The notes under the pieces were generated by a model, which did no database searches, had not been told where the DNA came from, and was given only the letters and a program-made list of their open reading frames with translations. From contig NZ_LHVE01000012.1 in the NCBI RefSeq assembly GCF_001269655.1, forward strand, positions 1 through 64,000: a DNA stretch of 64,000 nt, written 5' to 3'. Of the stretch, positions 8,476-17,379 are shown piece by piece (position 1 is the stretch's first letter; each line of letters starts with the position of its first letter). The translations under genes were made by a program, and so were the position numbers. The DNA comes from Pseudomonas thivervalensis (GTDB lineage: Bacteria > Pseudomonadota > Gammaproteobacteria > Pseudomonadales > Pseudomonadaceae).

Positions 8476-9474
8476 TTGTCCAACATTCGTGAAGTGGCCC
8501 GGCTGGCGGGTGTTTCGGTGGCCACGGTGTCCAGAACGCTGAAATCGCCCGAGCGGGTGCTTCCCGAGACCCGGGACAAGGTCAACGCGGCAGTGGAACA
8601 GGCCGGCTACCGGCCCAACCTGATGGCGGTGCAATTTCGCTCCCGCCGCACCGGCAACCTGGTGATCCTGGTGCCGGCCATCGCCAACACGTTTTTCGCC
8701 CGGGTCATCAGCGGCGCACAGCAGGCCGCGCAGGCGGCGGGTTACCGATTGCTGCTGTGCGACACCCAGGGCCGGGGGGAAATCGAGCGGGAATTCGCCG
8801 CCCTGGTCTACGCCCACCAGGCTGACGGGGTGATCCAATTGCGCGCCAGCGATCCTTTCGAATCGATACCCACAGGCGCCGACAGCCTGCCGCTGGTCAA
8901 CGCCTGCGAAGTGGTCAAGCACGCCTCCTACCCGACCATCAGCCTCGACAACCGCGCCGCTGCCCAAGCCATGACCGAGCACCTGATCGGCCTCGGCCAT
9001 CGCCGCATCGGCATCATCAAGGGCCCCCGCAGCAGCCCCCTGACCCTGGACCGCGTGGCCGGCTACCAGGACGCCCTGCGCCAGGCCGGCATCGCCGTCG
9101 ACCCCAGCCTGATCTGCCATGGCGACTTCACCTTGAAGGCCGGTGACGACGGCGCCGGCGCGATGCTGGCGTTGGCCGACCGCCCCAGCGCACTGTTCTG
9201 TGAAAACGACGAGATGGCCATCGGCGCGCTCCGGCGCATCAAGCACATGGGTTTGCGGGTGCCGGAGGATATTTCCCTGGTGGGTTTTGACGACATTCCG
9301 TTCGCCGCCTACTGCGACCCACCCCTGACCACCATTTCCCAGCCTGCCGAAGCGTTTGGTCAAAAAGCGGTGGAGATGCTGATCGCCTTGATCGAGAAAA
9401 AGCCGATTGCCGAACGGCATGTGGTGTTGCCGTTTGAGTTGACGGTGCGTGGCAGTACGGCCCCTCTGGCATAA
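8476..9474 (+). CDS. LacI family transcriptional regulator
   Basis: A 332-residue LacI/GalR repressor. The N-terminal helix-turn-helix reads NIREVARLAGVSVATVSRTL, and the hinge (YRPNLMAVQFRS) is followed by a periplasmic-binding-protein-like effector domain with VPEDISLVGFDD near the C-terminus. I chose the TTG at 8476 because CGAGG at 8466-8470 sits five bases before it. The alternative GTG at 8470 overlaps that ribosome site. It is divergent from the dehydrogenase-isomerase genes with the palindrome between them, so it probably represses them until a sugar or polyol appears. Confidence 0.92.
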   Translation: MSNIREVARLAGVSVATVSRTLKSPERVLPETRDKVNAAVEQAGYRPNLMAVQFRSRRTGNLVILVPAIANTFFARVISGAQQAAQAAGYRLLLCDTQGRGEIEREFAALVYAHQADGVIQLRASDPFESIPTGADSLPLVNACEVVKHASYPTISLDNRAAAQAMTEHLIGLGHRRIGIIKGPRSSPLTLDRVAGYQDALRQAGIAVDPSLICHGDFTLKAGDDGAGAMLALADRPSALFCENDEMAIGALRRIKHMGLRVPEDISLVGFDDIPFAAYCDPPLTTISQPAEAFGQKAVEMLIALIEKKPIAERHVVLPFELTVRGSTAPLA

Positions 9475-9483
9475 CCAGGAACC

Positions 9484-9665
9484 TGTGGCGAGGGAGCTTG
9501 CTCCCGCTGGGGCGCGCCCTGTAGGAGCTGTGTAGGAGCTGACGAGTGCAACGAGGCTGCGATCTTTCCCAAGACACTTGAGTCTCAAGCGAAAGATCAA
9601 CATCAAAAGATCGCAGGCTTCGCCAGCTCCTACAGAGCCCAGCGGGAGCAAGCTCCCTCGCCACA
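9484..9665. repeat. Composite REP element
   Basis: Both outer arms and both inner arms are present, with a duplicated TGTAGGAGCTG unit on the left and a GAAAGATCAACATCAAAAGATC spacer. It follows the LacI stop codon closely and precedes the TAXI gene. Confidence 0.92.
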
Positions 9666-9761
9666 AAAAAGGCCTTTACGGTGTCTCGACTCGCCTGCGC
9701 CCCCGTTTGAACTACAGTGGAAGAACTCTGCATAAAGCCATAACAAGACGGAGAGGTCCCC

Positions 9762-10712
9762 ATGCAAGTCAACAAGCGCTTCACCCTCCTGGCCGCCGCG
9801 GCAGCCTTGGCGGTCACGACCGCGGCCCAGGCAGCCCCGGTGTACATCAACATCCTGACGGGGGGCACCAGCGGTGTTTATTACCCGATCGGGGTCGGGC
9901 TTTCACAGATCTACAGCAACGGCATTCAGGACGCCAAGACCTCGGTGCAGGCCACCAAGGCCTCGGTGGAAAACCTGAACCTGCTGCAAGCCGGGCGCGG
10001 GGAGCTGGCCCTGGCTTTGGGCGATTCGGTGGCGGACGCCAAGAACGGCGTGGAAGACGCTGGTTTCAAGGCGCCGTTGACCAAGCTGCGCGCCATCGCC
10101 GGCGCCTACCCCAATTACATCCAGATCGTCGCCAGCCAGGAGTCCGGCATCAAGACCCTGGCCGACCTCAAGGGCAAGACCGTTTCCGTTGGCGCGGCGA
10201 AGTCCGGCACTGAACTCAATGCCCGGGCCATCTTCAAGGCTGCGGGGCTGACCTACCAGGACATGAAGGTCCAATACCTGCCGTTCGCCGAATCGGTGGA
10301 CTTGATCAAGAACCGTCAACTGGACGCCACGCTTCAATCCTCGGGCCTGGGCATGGCAGCCATTCGCGACCTGGCCTCGACCATGGCGTTGAGCTACGTA
10401 TCGGTGCCCACCGACGTGGTGGAGAAAATCGGCAACCCGGCGTACCAGAGCGCAATGATCCCGGCCAATACCTACGATGGCCAGACCGATGCCGTACCGA
10501 CCGTGGCCATCACCAACATCCTGGTCACCCGTGAAGATGTCCCGGATGAGGTGGCCTACCAGATGACCAAGCTGCTGTTCGAAAACCTCACCCGCCTGGG
10601 CACCTCCCATTCAGCGGCCAAGGACATCAACCTGAAGAACGCCGCGAAGAACCTGCCCATCGCGCTCCACCCCGGTGCCGAGCGCTACTACAAGGAAGTG
10701 GGCGCGCTGTAG
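9762..10712 (+). CDS. TAXI-type TRAP transporter solute-binding protein
   Basis: A 316-residue periplasmic receptor. A Sec signal peptide covers residues 1-24, ending AAQA before APVYINI. The mature start (INILTGGTSGVYYPIGVGL) is the mark of the TAXI family of TRAP receptors, and DLKGKTVSVGAAKSGTELNA matches its ligand-binding region. ATG 9762 follows GGAGAGGTCCCC. The fused TRAP permease begins 79 bases downstream, and DUF1850 follows it, so the three genes form one transport operon. TAXI receptors often bind glutamate or other carboxylates. The ligand here is unknown. Confidence 0.92.
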   Translation: MQVNKRFTLLAAAAALAVTTAAQAAPVYINILTGGTSGVYYPIGVGLSQIYSNGIQDAKTSVQATKASVENLNLLQAGRGELALALGDSVADAKNGVEDAGFKAPLTKLRAIAGAYPNYIQIVASQESGIKTLADLKGKTVSVGAAKSGTELNARAIFKAAGLTYQDMKVQYLPFAESVDLIKNRQLDATLQSSGLGMAAIRDLASTMALSYVSVPTDVVEKIGNPAYQSAMIPANTYDGQTDAVPTVAITNILVTREDVPDEVAYQMTKLLFENLTRLGTSHSAAKDINLKNAAKNLPIALHPGAERYYKEVGAL

Positions 10713-10791
10713 CCCGATACGGTCAACGGCGCTCGCCGTCGTTGACCGGCGTGTTTTCACCCCTTGGATGTGAACAGAAGGCAGGCACCTC

Positions 10792-12819
10792 ATGAGTGAA
10801 GACCAGCACGGCATCGCCACGGACCCGCGGGACTGGCCCAAGACCCTGTTCTACGTGGCCTTGCTGTTTTCAATATTTCAGATCGTCACCGCGGCGTTTT
10901 CGCCGGTCTCCAGCATCGTGCTGCGGGCCGTGCATGTCGGCTTCCTGCTGTGGGTGGTGTTCCTCAGCTACCCGGCCTATGGCAAGCAGCGTCCCTGGCA
11001 ACCCTTGGCCTGGGTCCTGGGCCTGGGGGGCATGGCGACAGCTGTCTATCAGTGGGTGTTCGAGGCCGACCTGATCCAGCGTTCTGGCGACCTGACCACC
11101 GCCGACATGGTTATCGGCGTGATCCTGATCGTGCTGGTCTTCGAAGCCGCGCGGCGGGTAATGGGCATCGCGTTGCCGATCATTTGCGGCGTGTTCCTGG
11201 CCTATGGCCTGTTCGGCGAATATCTGCCGGGCGACCTGGCCCATCGCGGCTATGGCGTCGATCAAATCATCAACCAATTGTCGTTCGGCACCGAAGGGCT
11301 CTACGGCACGCCCACCTACGTGTCGGCCACGTATATCTTCCTGTTCATCCTGTTCGGCGCCTTCCTGGAAAAGGCCGGCATGATCAAGCTGTTCACCGAT
11401 TTCGCCATGGGCCTGTTCGGCCATAAACTCGGCGGCCCGGCGAAAGTGGCCGTGGTGTCATCGGCACTGATGGGCACCATCACCGGCTCGGGCATCGCCA
11501 ACGTGGTCACCACTGGGCAATTCACCATCCCGCTGATGAAGCGCTTCGGCTACAGGGCCGCGTTTGCCGGCGGTGTGGAAGCCACCTCCAGCATGGGCAG
11601 CCAGATTATGCCGCCAGTGATGGGCGCGGTGGCGTTCATCATGGCCGAAACCATCAACGTGCCGTTCGTTGAAATCGCCAAGGCCGCATTGATACCCGCC
11701 TGCTTGTACTTCGGCTCGGTGTTCTGGATGGTTCACCTGGAGGCCAAGCGCTCCGACCTCAAGGGCCTGCCCAAGGACCAATGCCCCAGCGCATGGGGCG
11801 CAGTCAAGGAAAGCTGGTACCTGCTGATCCCGCTCGGGGTGTTGGTCTACCTGTTGTTTTCCGGACGCACGCCGCTGTTTTCCGGCATGGTCGGCCTGGC
11901 GCTGACGGCCATCGTGATTCTCGGCTCGGCGATCATTCTCAAGGTCTCGAACTACGCGTTGCGCTGTGCCTTCTGGATCGCGTTGGGGCTGCTCTGCGTG
12001 GGCTTTTTCCGGCTGGGCATCGGCGTCGTCTTTGCGGTGATCGGCGTGCTGGTGGTGGCCTGCTGGTTCATGCAAGGCACACGGGAAACCCTGGTCATCT
12101 GCCTGCATGCCCTGGTGGATGGTGCGCGTCATGCCGTGCCGGTGGGGATCGCCTGCGCCCTGGTGGGTAGCATCATCGCGGTGGTCTCGCTGACCGGCGT
12201 GGCGTCCACCTTTGCCGGCTATATTCTCGCCATCGGCCGGGACAACCTGTTGCTGTCGCTGATCCTCACTATGCTCACCTGCCTGGTGCTGGGCATGGGC
12301 ATCCCGACCATTCCCAACTACATCATCACCAGTTCCATCGCCGCGCCCGCCCTGCTGGAACTGGGCGTGCCGCTGATCGTGTCGCACATGTTCGTGTTCT
12401 ATTTCGGCATCCTCGCCGACCTGACACCCCCGGTGGCACTGGCGTGTTTCGCCGCCGCGCCCATTGCCCGGGAAAGTGGCCTGAAGATCAGCTTCTGGGC
12501 GGTGCGCATCGCCCTCGCCGGCTTCGTCATTCCGTTCATGACGGTCTATAACCCGGCCTTGATGCTCCAGGGCGACAACCTGTGGATGACCGCGTACATG
12601 CTGGTCAAGACGTTGCTGGCCGTCGGGCTCTGGGGGATGGCATCCACCGGTTACCTGCAACAGAAAATGCCGGTTTGGGAACGCCTGCTGTGCTTTGCCG
12701 CTGGCGCGTTGTTGGTGGTTGCCCTGCCCCTGACCGACGAGATTGGCTTCATGCTGGGTGGGCTGCTGATCTTCCAACACGTCTGGCGAGCGCGACGTCG
12801 CGGGCGGGCCTTGGCGTGA
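10792..12819 (+). CDS. TRAP transporter fused permease (4TM/12TM)
   Basis: A 675-residue membrane protein that joins the small (DctQ-like, about residues 1-130) and large (DctM-like) TRAP permease subunits, the arrangement normal for TAXI systems. Conserved DctM-type stretches include GSGIANVVTTGQFTIPLMKR (about 232-251), SSMGSQIMPPVMGAVAF and GMGIPTIPNYIITSS near 502. It works with the upstream receptor to import solute with sodium or protons. Its TGA stop overlaps the GTG start of the DUF1850 gene. ATG 10792 follows AGAAGGCAGGCACCTC. Confidence 0.92.
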   Translation: MSEDQHGIATDPRDWPKTLFYVALLFSIFQIVTAAFSPVSSIVLRAVHVGFLLWVVFLSYPAYGKQRPWQPLAWVLGLGGMATAVYQWVFEADLIQRSGDLTTADMVIGVILIVLVFEAARRVMGIALPIICGVFLAYGLFGEYLPGDLAHRGYGVDQIINQLSFGTEGLYGTPTYVSATYIFLFILFGAFLEKAGMIKLFTDFAMGLFGHKLGGPAKVAVVSSALMGTITGSGIANVVTTGQFTIPLMKRFGYRAAFAGGVEATSSMGSQIMPPVMGAVAFIMAETINVPFVEIAKAALIPACLYFGSVFWMVHLEAKRSDLKGLPKDQCPSAWGAVKESWYLLIPLGVLVYLLFSGRTPLFSGMVGLALTAIVILGSAIILKVSNYALRCAFWIALGLLCVGFFRLGIGVVFAVIGVLVVACWFMQGTRETLVICLHALVDGARHAVPVGIACALVGSIIAVVSLTGVASTFAGYILAIGRDNLLLSLILTMLTCLVLGMGIPTIPNYIITSSIAAPALLELGVPLIVSHMFVFYFGILADLTPPVALACFAAAPIARESGLKISFWAVRIALAGFVIPFMTVYNPALMLQGDNLWMTAYMLVKTLLAVGLWGMASTGYLQQKMPVWERLLCFAAGALLVVALPLTDEIGFMLGGLLIFQHVWRARRRGRALA

Positions 12820-13202
12820 TCGGCCTGTGCCTGGGCCTGTCCGGGGTGGTCTGGGCCCAGCTTGCCGTGGCCGATTTCACCTTGGCCTGGAACCACACCA
12901 TCGAGAAGGTCCGCTGGGAGGAAGATTATCGAGTCAGCGAACAGGGCCTGGTCCTGGGCGAAGCCAGGGTCAAAGGCAATGGCGCGGGCATGGAGATCCC
13001 CGACCATGCCCGGCTGGAAAATGGCAGTTGGCACTATCAGCGCCAGGTGCCGCCCCTGCAACCGCTGAAACTGGCGCGCACGCCCCAGGCTGGCGACTAT
13101 CAATTGTGTTTCGATGGCCGTTGTCGGGCGATGAGCTATTGGTTGGGGCCGCCTACGGCACGTCAACCGACGGTGGAGCTGTGGAGTTGCGGACTGTCCT
13201 GA
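12816..13202 (+). CDS. DUF1850 domain protein linked to TAXI-TRAP
   Basis: A 128-residue protein starting at GTG 12816, which shares GTGA with the permease stop. It opens with a hydrophobic segment (VIGLCLGLSGVVWAQLAVA) that is a signal peptide or anchor. Next comes a beta-rich domain with FTLAWNHTIEKVRWEEDYRV, typical of DUF1850, and later a Cys pair in LCFDGRCRAM. DUF1850 genes regularly accompany TAXI-TRAP permeases, which fits the coupling seen here, but their role is not known to me. Other in-frame starts upstream lie inside the permease gene. Confidence 0.8.
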   Translation: MIGLCLGLSGVVWAQLAVADFTLAWNHTIEKVRWEEDYRVSEQGLVLGEARVKGNGAGMEIPDHARLENGSWHYQRQVPPLQPLKLARTPQAGDYQLCFDGRCRAMSYWLGPPTARQPTVELWSCGLS

Positions 13203-13237
13203 GGCCATCAAAAAATACCGCAGACACAGTGAACATC

Positions 13238-13407
13238 TGTGGCGAGGGAGCTTGCTCCCGCTGGGCTGCGCCTGTAGGAGCTGTCGAGCGGAGCGAGGCT
13301 GCGATCTTTCCACTGACAATTAAATCAAAAGCGAAAGATCAAGATCAAAAGATCGCAGGCTTCGCCAGCTCCTACAGGGTCCAGCGGGAGCAAGCTCCCT
13401 CGCCACA
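13238..13407. repeat. Complete composite REP element
   Basis: Nearly the same layout as 5871-6040: outer arm, inner arm with TCGAGCGGAGCGAGGCTGCG, GAAAGATCAAGATCAAAAGATC spacer and inverted arms. It sits between the convergent DUF1850 and SMP-30 genes. Confidence 0.93.
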
Positions 13408-13429
13408 AAAGCTATCCGTTACACCCGCA

Positions 13430-14521
13430 TCAGGCAAACGTCGCCCCTCGGGTATTCACGAACAGCGAATACAACGAGTGGCTGCCGGCCATGAACAACC
13501 GATTGCCTTCCCGGCCGCCGAAGCAGACGTTGGGGCAGCGCTCCGGCAGGGAGATGTGCCCGATGGCCTTGCCTTCGGGATTGAACACCCGCACGCCATC
13601 GAGCTTTTCCAGGTCGGCCTTGGGGTCGCCATTGCCGCCCCAACCGCACCAGAGGTTGCCGCTCTCATCGCACTTGATGCCATCGATCGCCGCGTAATCC
13701 AGGCCTTCGATGTGCTTGCGCCGCTCGCCCAGAGTGCCGTCGTCCTTGACCGCGATGGCCCAGATCAGGCGGTTGGGCTTGGCCCGGCCTTCGACCACGT
13801 AGAGGGTTTTCTCGTCCGGGGAAAAACACAACCCGTTCGGCCCCGCCAGGTCGTCGATCACCCGGGTGACCTTGCCGGTTTCGCCGTCGATGCGGTACAC
13901 CGCGTGGGGTTGGACGGGCGTGACTTTGTGCCCTTCGTAGTTGTTGCCGGTCTGGAAAGGTGGGTCGGTGAACCAGACGGAACCGTCCCGCTTGCAGACG
14001 ATGTCGTTGGGCGAGTTGAAAGGCTTGCCCTCGAAACTGTCCGCCAGCACGGTGAGCGTGCCGTTGTGCTCGGTGCGGGTGATGCGCCGGCCTTCGCTGG
14101 CGGTGGTGGAGCCTTCGCACACCAACAGCCGACCCTGGCGATCGCGGCACATGCCGTTGGAGAAATTCGAGTTCTCGCGATACACCGACAGGCCGCCGGT
14201 GATTTCATCCCAGCGCACGATGCGGTTGTTGGGAATGTCACTGACCAGCAAGTAGCGCCCGTCCCCCACCCACACCGGCCCTTCCGCCCAGCGCAGGCCG
14301 CTGGCGAGCTTCTCCACGCTGGCGTTGAAGATGCGCAGGTCCATGAAACTGGGATCAAGGATGTTGACCAGCGGGTCCGGGTAACGCTGGCTCAAGGGCT
14401 CGGCCTGGGCGAGCCTTGGCAGGTTGCCGAGGGTGGCGGCGGCGGCCGAGACCACCAGGGATTTTTTCAGGAAGACCCGGCGGCCCTGATCGGCGGCGGT
14501 TGCAGCTTGCGAAGCATCCAT
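13430..14521 (-). CDS. Tat-exported SMP-30/gluconolactonase family protein
   Basis: A 363-residue beta-propeller lactonase-like protein. The N-terminus has a twin-arginine signal (GRRVFLKKSLVVSAAAATLG, residues 14-33) ending near AQA-EP, so the folded protein probably goes to the periplasm. SMP-30 blocks include EGPVWVGDGRYLLVSDIPNN, a SPNDIVCKRDGSVWFTDP stretch and GPNGLCFSPDEKTLYV, which place the metal-binding Glu, Asn and Asp residues. Such enzymes hydrolyse sugar lactones such as gluconolactone. The substrate is not defined. It stands alone, divergent from nothing obvious, and shares no operon with the histidine kinase downstream. Confidence 0.88.
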   Translation of the reverse strand: MDASQAATAADQGRRVFLKKSLVVSAAAATLGNLPRLAQAEPLSQRYPDPLVNILDPSFMDLRIFNASVEKLASGLRWAEGPVWVGDGRYLLVSDIPNNRIVRWDEITGGLSVYRENSNFSNGMCRDRQGRLLVCEGSTTASEGRRITRTEHNGTLTVLADSFEGKPFNSPNDIVCKRDGSVWFTDPPFQTGNNYEGHKVTPVQPHAVYRIDGETGKVTRVIDDLAGPNGLCFSPDEKTLYVVEGRAKPNRLIWAIAVKDDGTLGERRKHIEGLDYAAIDGIKCDESGNLWCGWGGNGDPKADLEKLDGVRVFNPEGKAIGHISLPERCPNVCFGGREGNRLFMAGSHSLYSLFVNTRGATFA

Positions 14522-14616
14522 CGTGCGTCTCCGTTAATTATTATTGGACGGGACGACAGTTTTACTCTGTGATAAGACATCGTACAAGCATGTGGGGCGG
14601 CTCATCCGGATAATCA

Positions 14617-15747
14617 TCAGTCCGGGTGCAGCGGTATGCGAACGGTGAAGGTCGTGCCGACTCGCGCCTTCGAATGCACCTCGATGGTGCCCTGATGAGC
14701 CGATACGATTGCCGAGGCGATGTGCAGGCCCAGCCCGAGCCCGGCCGTGGAACCGTATTGCGCTTCACCGCTGCGCAGATTTCGGACCATCGGGTTGAAG
14801 ATGTTGGCGATGGCCTCTTTCTCGATGGGCTTGCCCTGGTTGTTGATCGCGATCACTGCCATATCTCCTTCAGCGCTCAACGAAACGGTAATCGGCGTGC
14901 CCTCGGCGCCATGCTGGACGGCGTTGCCGATCAGGTTGGCGAAGACCTGCTCCATGCGGGCCGGATCAAACAGCCCCTCCAGGGGACCGGTCGTCTCAAA
15001 GAGGATTTGGCTTTCCGGGTGATAGGCCCGCGCCTCCTCCACCATGCCTTCGCAGGCGGCCACCAGATCGCCGTTGAAGCGCTGCACCGGAATGCCCGAG
15101 CCGAGTTGGGTACGGGTGAAATCCAGCAGATCGCCGACAATCTTGTTGGCCCGCTTGACGCTGGTGTAGATGCGCGACGTGATCTTGGTGGCTTTGGCGG
15201 GCAGGTCCCCGGCCCGTAGCAGCACTTCGGAGCTCAGCAGGATCGCGCCCAAGGGGCTGCGCAGGTCATGCCCGAGAATCCCCAGAAAGATGTTGCGCGA
15301 CGCATCCACCGCCCCCGAATAACTGACGACGGACTCGGCCAAGGCTTGGTCCACGGCTTCGTTGAATCGAATCAGATCGTCCATGACCTGCTTGTGATCC
15401 AACTGCGTGTGCGGCATCCAGAGCATGAGCACGCTGGTTCGCAGGGCTCGGTATTCGGAGACCATCTGCTCCACGGTGAAACCCGAGGACTGGCGGATGA
15501 CCGCATGGGTTTCGGCGGCGGTTTCGGCATCGGCCGGCGGGGCCTCACCGTGGGATTTGGCAATCGCCTCCCTGCGCGTTTGCGAGGTACGCAGGTCTGC
15601 GGCGATGGTACGCAGCATCTGCTCGGCATGATCGCGCAGGGCCGCGGAATCCATGCCAATGGACGCGGGGGTGATGGTTTTGGCGAAGTCTTCCCACGCC
15701 TGAAGAATCGGCTCGATGTTGTCGAGGATGAAATCAGCCAGGCGCAT
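14617..15747 (-). CDS. Sensor histidine kinase with RsbRD-like N-terminus
   Basis: A soluble 376-residue kinase. Residues 1-140 form a helical sensory domain similar to RsbRD-type N-termini (MRLADFILDNIEPILQAWED). The dimerisation helix has the phosphorylated His at about residue 160 in LGHDLRSP. The ATPase domain carries NLIGNAVQHG and a G2 box GLGLGLHIA. No membrane segment is seen. The start at 15747 has GGAA seven bases upstream. A GTG at 15840 would add 31 residues of unconvincing sequence. There is no response regulator next to it, so its partner is elsewhere. Confidence 0.85.
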   Translation of the reverse strand: MRLADFILDNIEPILQAWEDFAKTITPASIGMDSAALRDHAEQMLRTIAADLRTSQTRREAIAKSHGEAPPADAETAAETHAVIRQSSGFTVEQMVSEYRALRTSVLMLWMPHTQLDHKQVMDDLIRFNEAVDQALAESVVSYSGAVDASRNIFLGILGHDLRSPLGAILLSSEVLLRAGDLPAKATKITSRIYTSVKRANKIVGDLLDFTRTQLGSGIPVQRFNGDLVAACEGMVEEARAYHPESQILFETTGPLEGLFDPARMEQVFANLIGNAVQHGAEGTPITVSLSAEGDMAVIAINNQGKPIEKEAIANIFNPMVRNLRSGEAQYGSTAGLGLGLHIASAIVSAHQGTIEVHSKARVGTTFTVRIPLHPD

Positions 15748-15904
15748 GAGGGGTTCCGCTTGAAGGGTAAGGCTGTGAACGACACAGGGGTCAGATTGTT
15801 GTACAGCAAAGCATTGGGCAATGTGCGGAATGCTGTTCACTTAAGTCGTTGCCGGGGATTTTGATATTCGTTCTGAAGTGTATTTTTTGTGGGGTGTATA
15901 TCCG

Positions 15905-16180
15905 TTTCTTCGGTAACGGCTGCTGGCGGTTCCGCCCTTACGGCGGTCACTTTTGGAAGAGCCGGGAGCCGGACCAGCCAAAAGTAACCAAAAACGCTTT
16001 GCCCCACCACTCGGTGCCTCGCCTAGGCTCGGCATGCCCGAACGAAGGCATTGCTCCGTGGGCCCGCCGCGAAGGGCCATCCATGGCCCAGCGCGGCTAT
16101 CCCGGCATCCGTGCGGGGATGCCCACTGCGCAATGCCTGCGTTCGGCCATCGTGGTTAACGGGGCGTCCAGATCAAGATC
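15905..16180 (+). repeat. Long dispersed repeat, copy 1
   Basis: About 270 bases that match, in inverted orientation, the segment at 47285-47560. Shared blocks include GGTTCCGCCC near the start, CCCCACCACTCGGTGCCTCG, CTCGGCATGCCC, GAAGGGCCATCCATGGCCCA, GCCCACTGCGCAATGCCTGC and GGCCATCGTGGTTAACGGGG. Both copies end beside AGATCAAGATC units, linking them to the REP spacer motif. It has no transposase and no clear terminal repeats. It resembles long intergenic repeats common in Pseudomonas genomes. Confidence 0.85.
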
Positions 16181-16233
16181 CAAAGCAAGAGCAAGAGCAG
16201 GACACATGCCGACATTTATTTAGCTGAACCACC

Positions 16234-16260
16234 GCTATCGCGAGCAAGCTCGCTCCCACA
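16234..16260. repeat. Single short REP
   Basis: GCTATCGCGAGCAAGCTCGC followed by TCCCACA. GCGAGC and GCTCGC form the hairpin. This is the second REP class of the window, also present at 23788, 28689, 33252 and 47063. Confidence 0.85.
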
Positions 16261-16413
16261 GGGGAAATGCGGTCTGCAACAGAGCGTACAGGCCTGCAGA
16301 CCTTATCCCTTGCAACCCATGAGGCAGAAACCTTAAAGTTGTACGACAACCTATAACTAAAAATAGCTGATCCGGGGCCTTTTGCCTTGGCGGCCGCCTT
16401 TGAGACATCTGCC

Positions 16414-17379
16414 ATGACCCGCTCCATTGCCACACCTGCTACCCCCGCGCCCTTACCCCGCCATCTTGCAGTGCTCGTCCTGCTGTGCATGGGTTGTGCC
16501 TTCGCCGGCAACCACGTCGCCGCCCGCGCAGCCTTTGACGACGGTGCCGGGGTGCTGCTGGCGATCCTGTTGCGTTCGGGCGGAACGCTGCTGGTGCTGG
16601 CGGCAATGGTGCTCTGGCAGCGCCAGAGCCTGCGCCTGCCACCCGGTGCGTGGCGTTGGCAATTGACCCTGGGGCTGCTGATCGGCGCCCAGAGCTTGTG
16701 CCTGTACTCCGCCGTGGCGCGAGTGCCGGTGGCGTTGGCGCTGTTGGTGGGCAACGTGTTTCCGATCCTGCTGGCCTTGCTCACCTGGGCCCTGGGCGGC
16801 CCCCGCCCGACGGCGCGCACCGCCGTATTGATGGGGATGATCCTGGTGGGGCTGGTGTTCGTGCTGGAAGTGCCGGCGCGGTTGTCGTCCGGGCAGGACG
16901 TCGGCCCGCAATGGCTGCTCGGGGTGGGCCTGGCCTTTTGCGCCGCGTGTGTGTTCGCCTGTGCGCTGTGGATCACCGACCACAAGTTGTCCCAGGTGCG
17001 CGGCTCGGTCCGCAGCCTGCTGACGATTTTCATCGTGTTCAGCAGCGTCAACCTCGCCGGCCTGACCGGTGCCCTGCCCGGCGGTTTCGACCTGCCAGCC
17101 AGCAGCACCGGCTGGTTCGCCCTGGCGACCCTGGTGGTGCTCTACGGCACCGGCTTCATCGTGCTGTTCATCTCCGTGCCCCGCCTGGACATGCCGCGCA
17201 ACGCCCCGGTGATGAACATCGAACCGCTGGCGACGCTGCTGATCGGCTGGCTGGTGCTGGACCAGATGCTCAACCCGGGCCAGATATTGGGCGGTGCGAT
17301 TGTGGTGACGGGCATCGTGTTGCTGACTTATCGCAAGGTTGAGCGGGTCAAGGTGCCTGTCGCTGGAACAGCTAATTGA
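16414..17379 (+). CDS. EamA/DMT superfamily exporter
   Basis: A 321-residue protein with about ten hydrophobic segments arranged as two EamA halves, the layout of drug/metabolite exporters of the RhaT/YdcZ type. It opens with PRHLAVLVLLCMGCAFAGNH and ends in GGAIVVTGIVLLTYRKVERV. The ATG at 16414 is chosen over a TTG at 16387. Such proteins export amino acids or other metabolites, and the substrate cannot be predicted. No partner gene is adjacent. A REP doublet follows 18 bases after the stop. Confidence 0.85.
   Translation: MTRSIATPATPAPLPRHLAVLVLLCMGCAFAGNHVAARAAFDDGAGVLLAILLRSGGTLLVLAAMVLWQRQSLRLPPGAWRWQLTLGLLIGAQSLCLYSAVARVPVALALLVGNVFPILLALLTWALGGPRPTARTAVLMGMILVGLVFVLEVPARLSSGQDVGPQWLLGVGLAFCAACVFACALWITDHKLSQVRGSVRSLLTIFIVFSSVNLAGLTGALPGGFDLPASSTGWFALATLVVLYGTGFIVLFISVPRLDMPRNAPVMNIEPLATLLIGWLVLDQMLNPGQILGGAIVVTGIVLLTYRKVERVKVPVAGTAN

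Larger units (their letters stand above)
15748..16413. other. Gene-poor gap filled by a long repeat and a REP
   Basis: This 666-base gap holds the long repeat copy at 15905-16180, a single short REP at 16234-16260 and an AT-richer stretch (16290-16370) that probably carries the promoter of the DMT exporter gene. Short open frames across the repeat use no convincing start and I do not call them. Confidence 0.7.

Noticed and set aside
12827..14572. 581-residue plus-strand frame bridging DUF1850, a REP and the antisense of the SMP-30 gene
   Set aside because: It joins unrelated sequence through the REP and runs antisense to a recognisable Tat-signal protein.
15953..16159. Small gene inside the long repeat
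   Set aside because: The frame has no conserved-looking start or ribosome site, and the inverted copy at 47285-47560 does not keep the same frame clearly.
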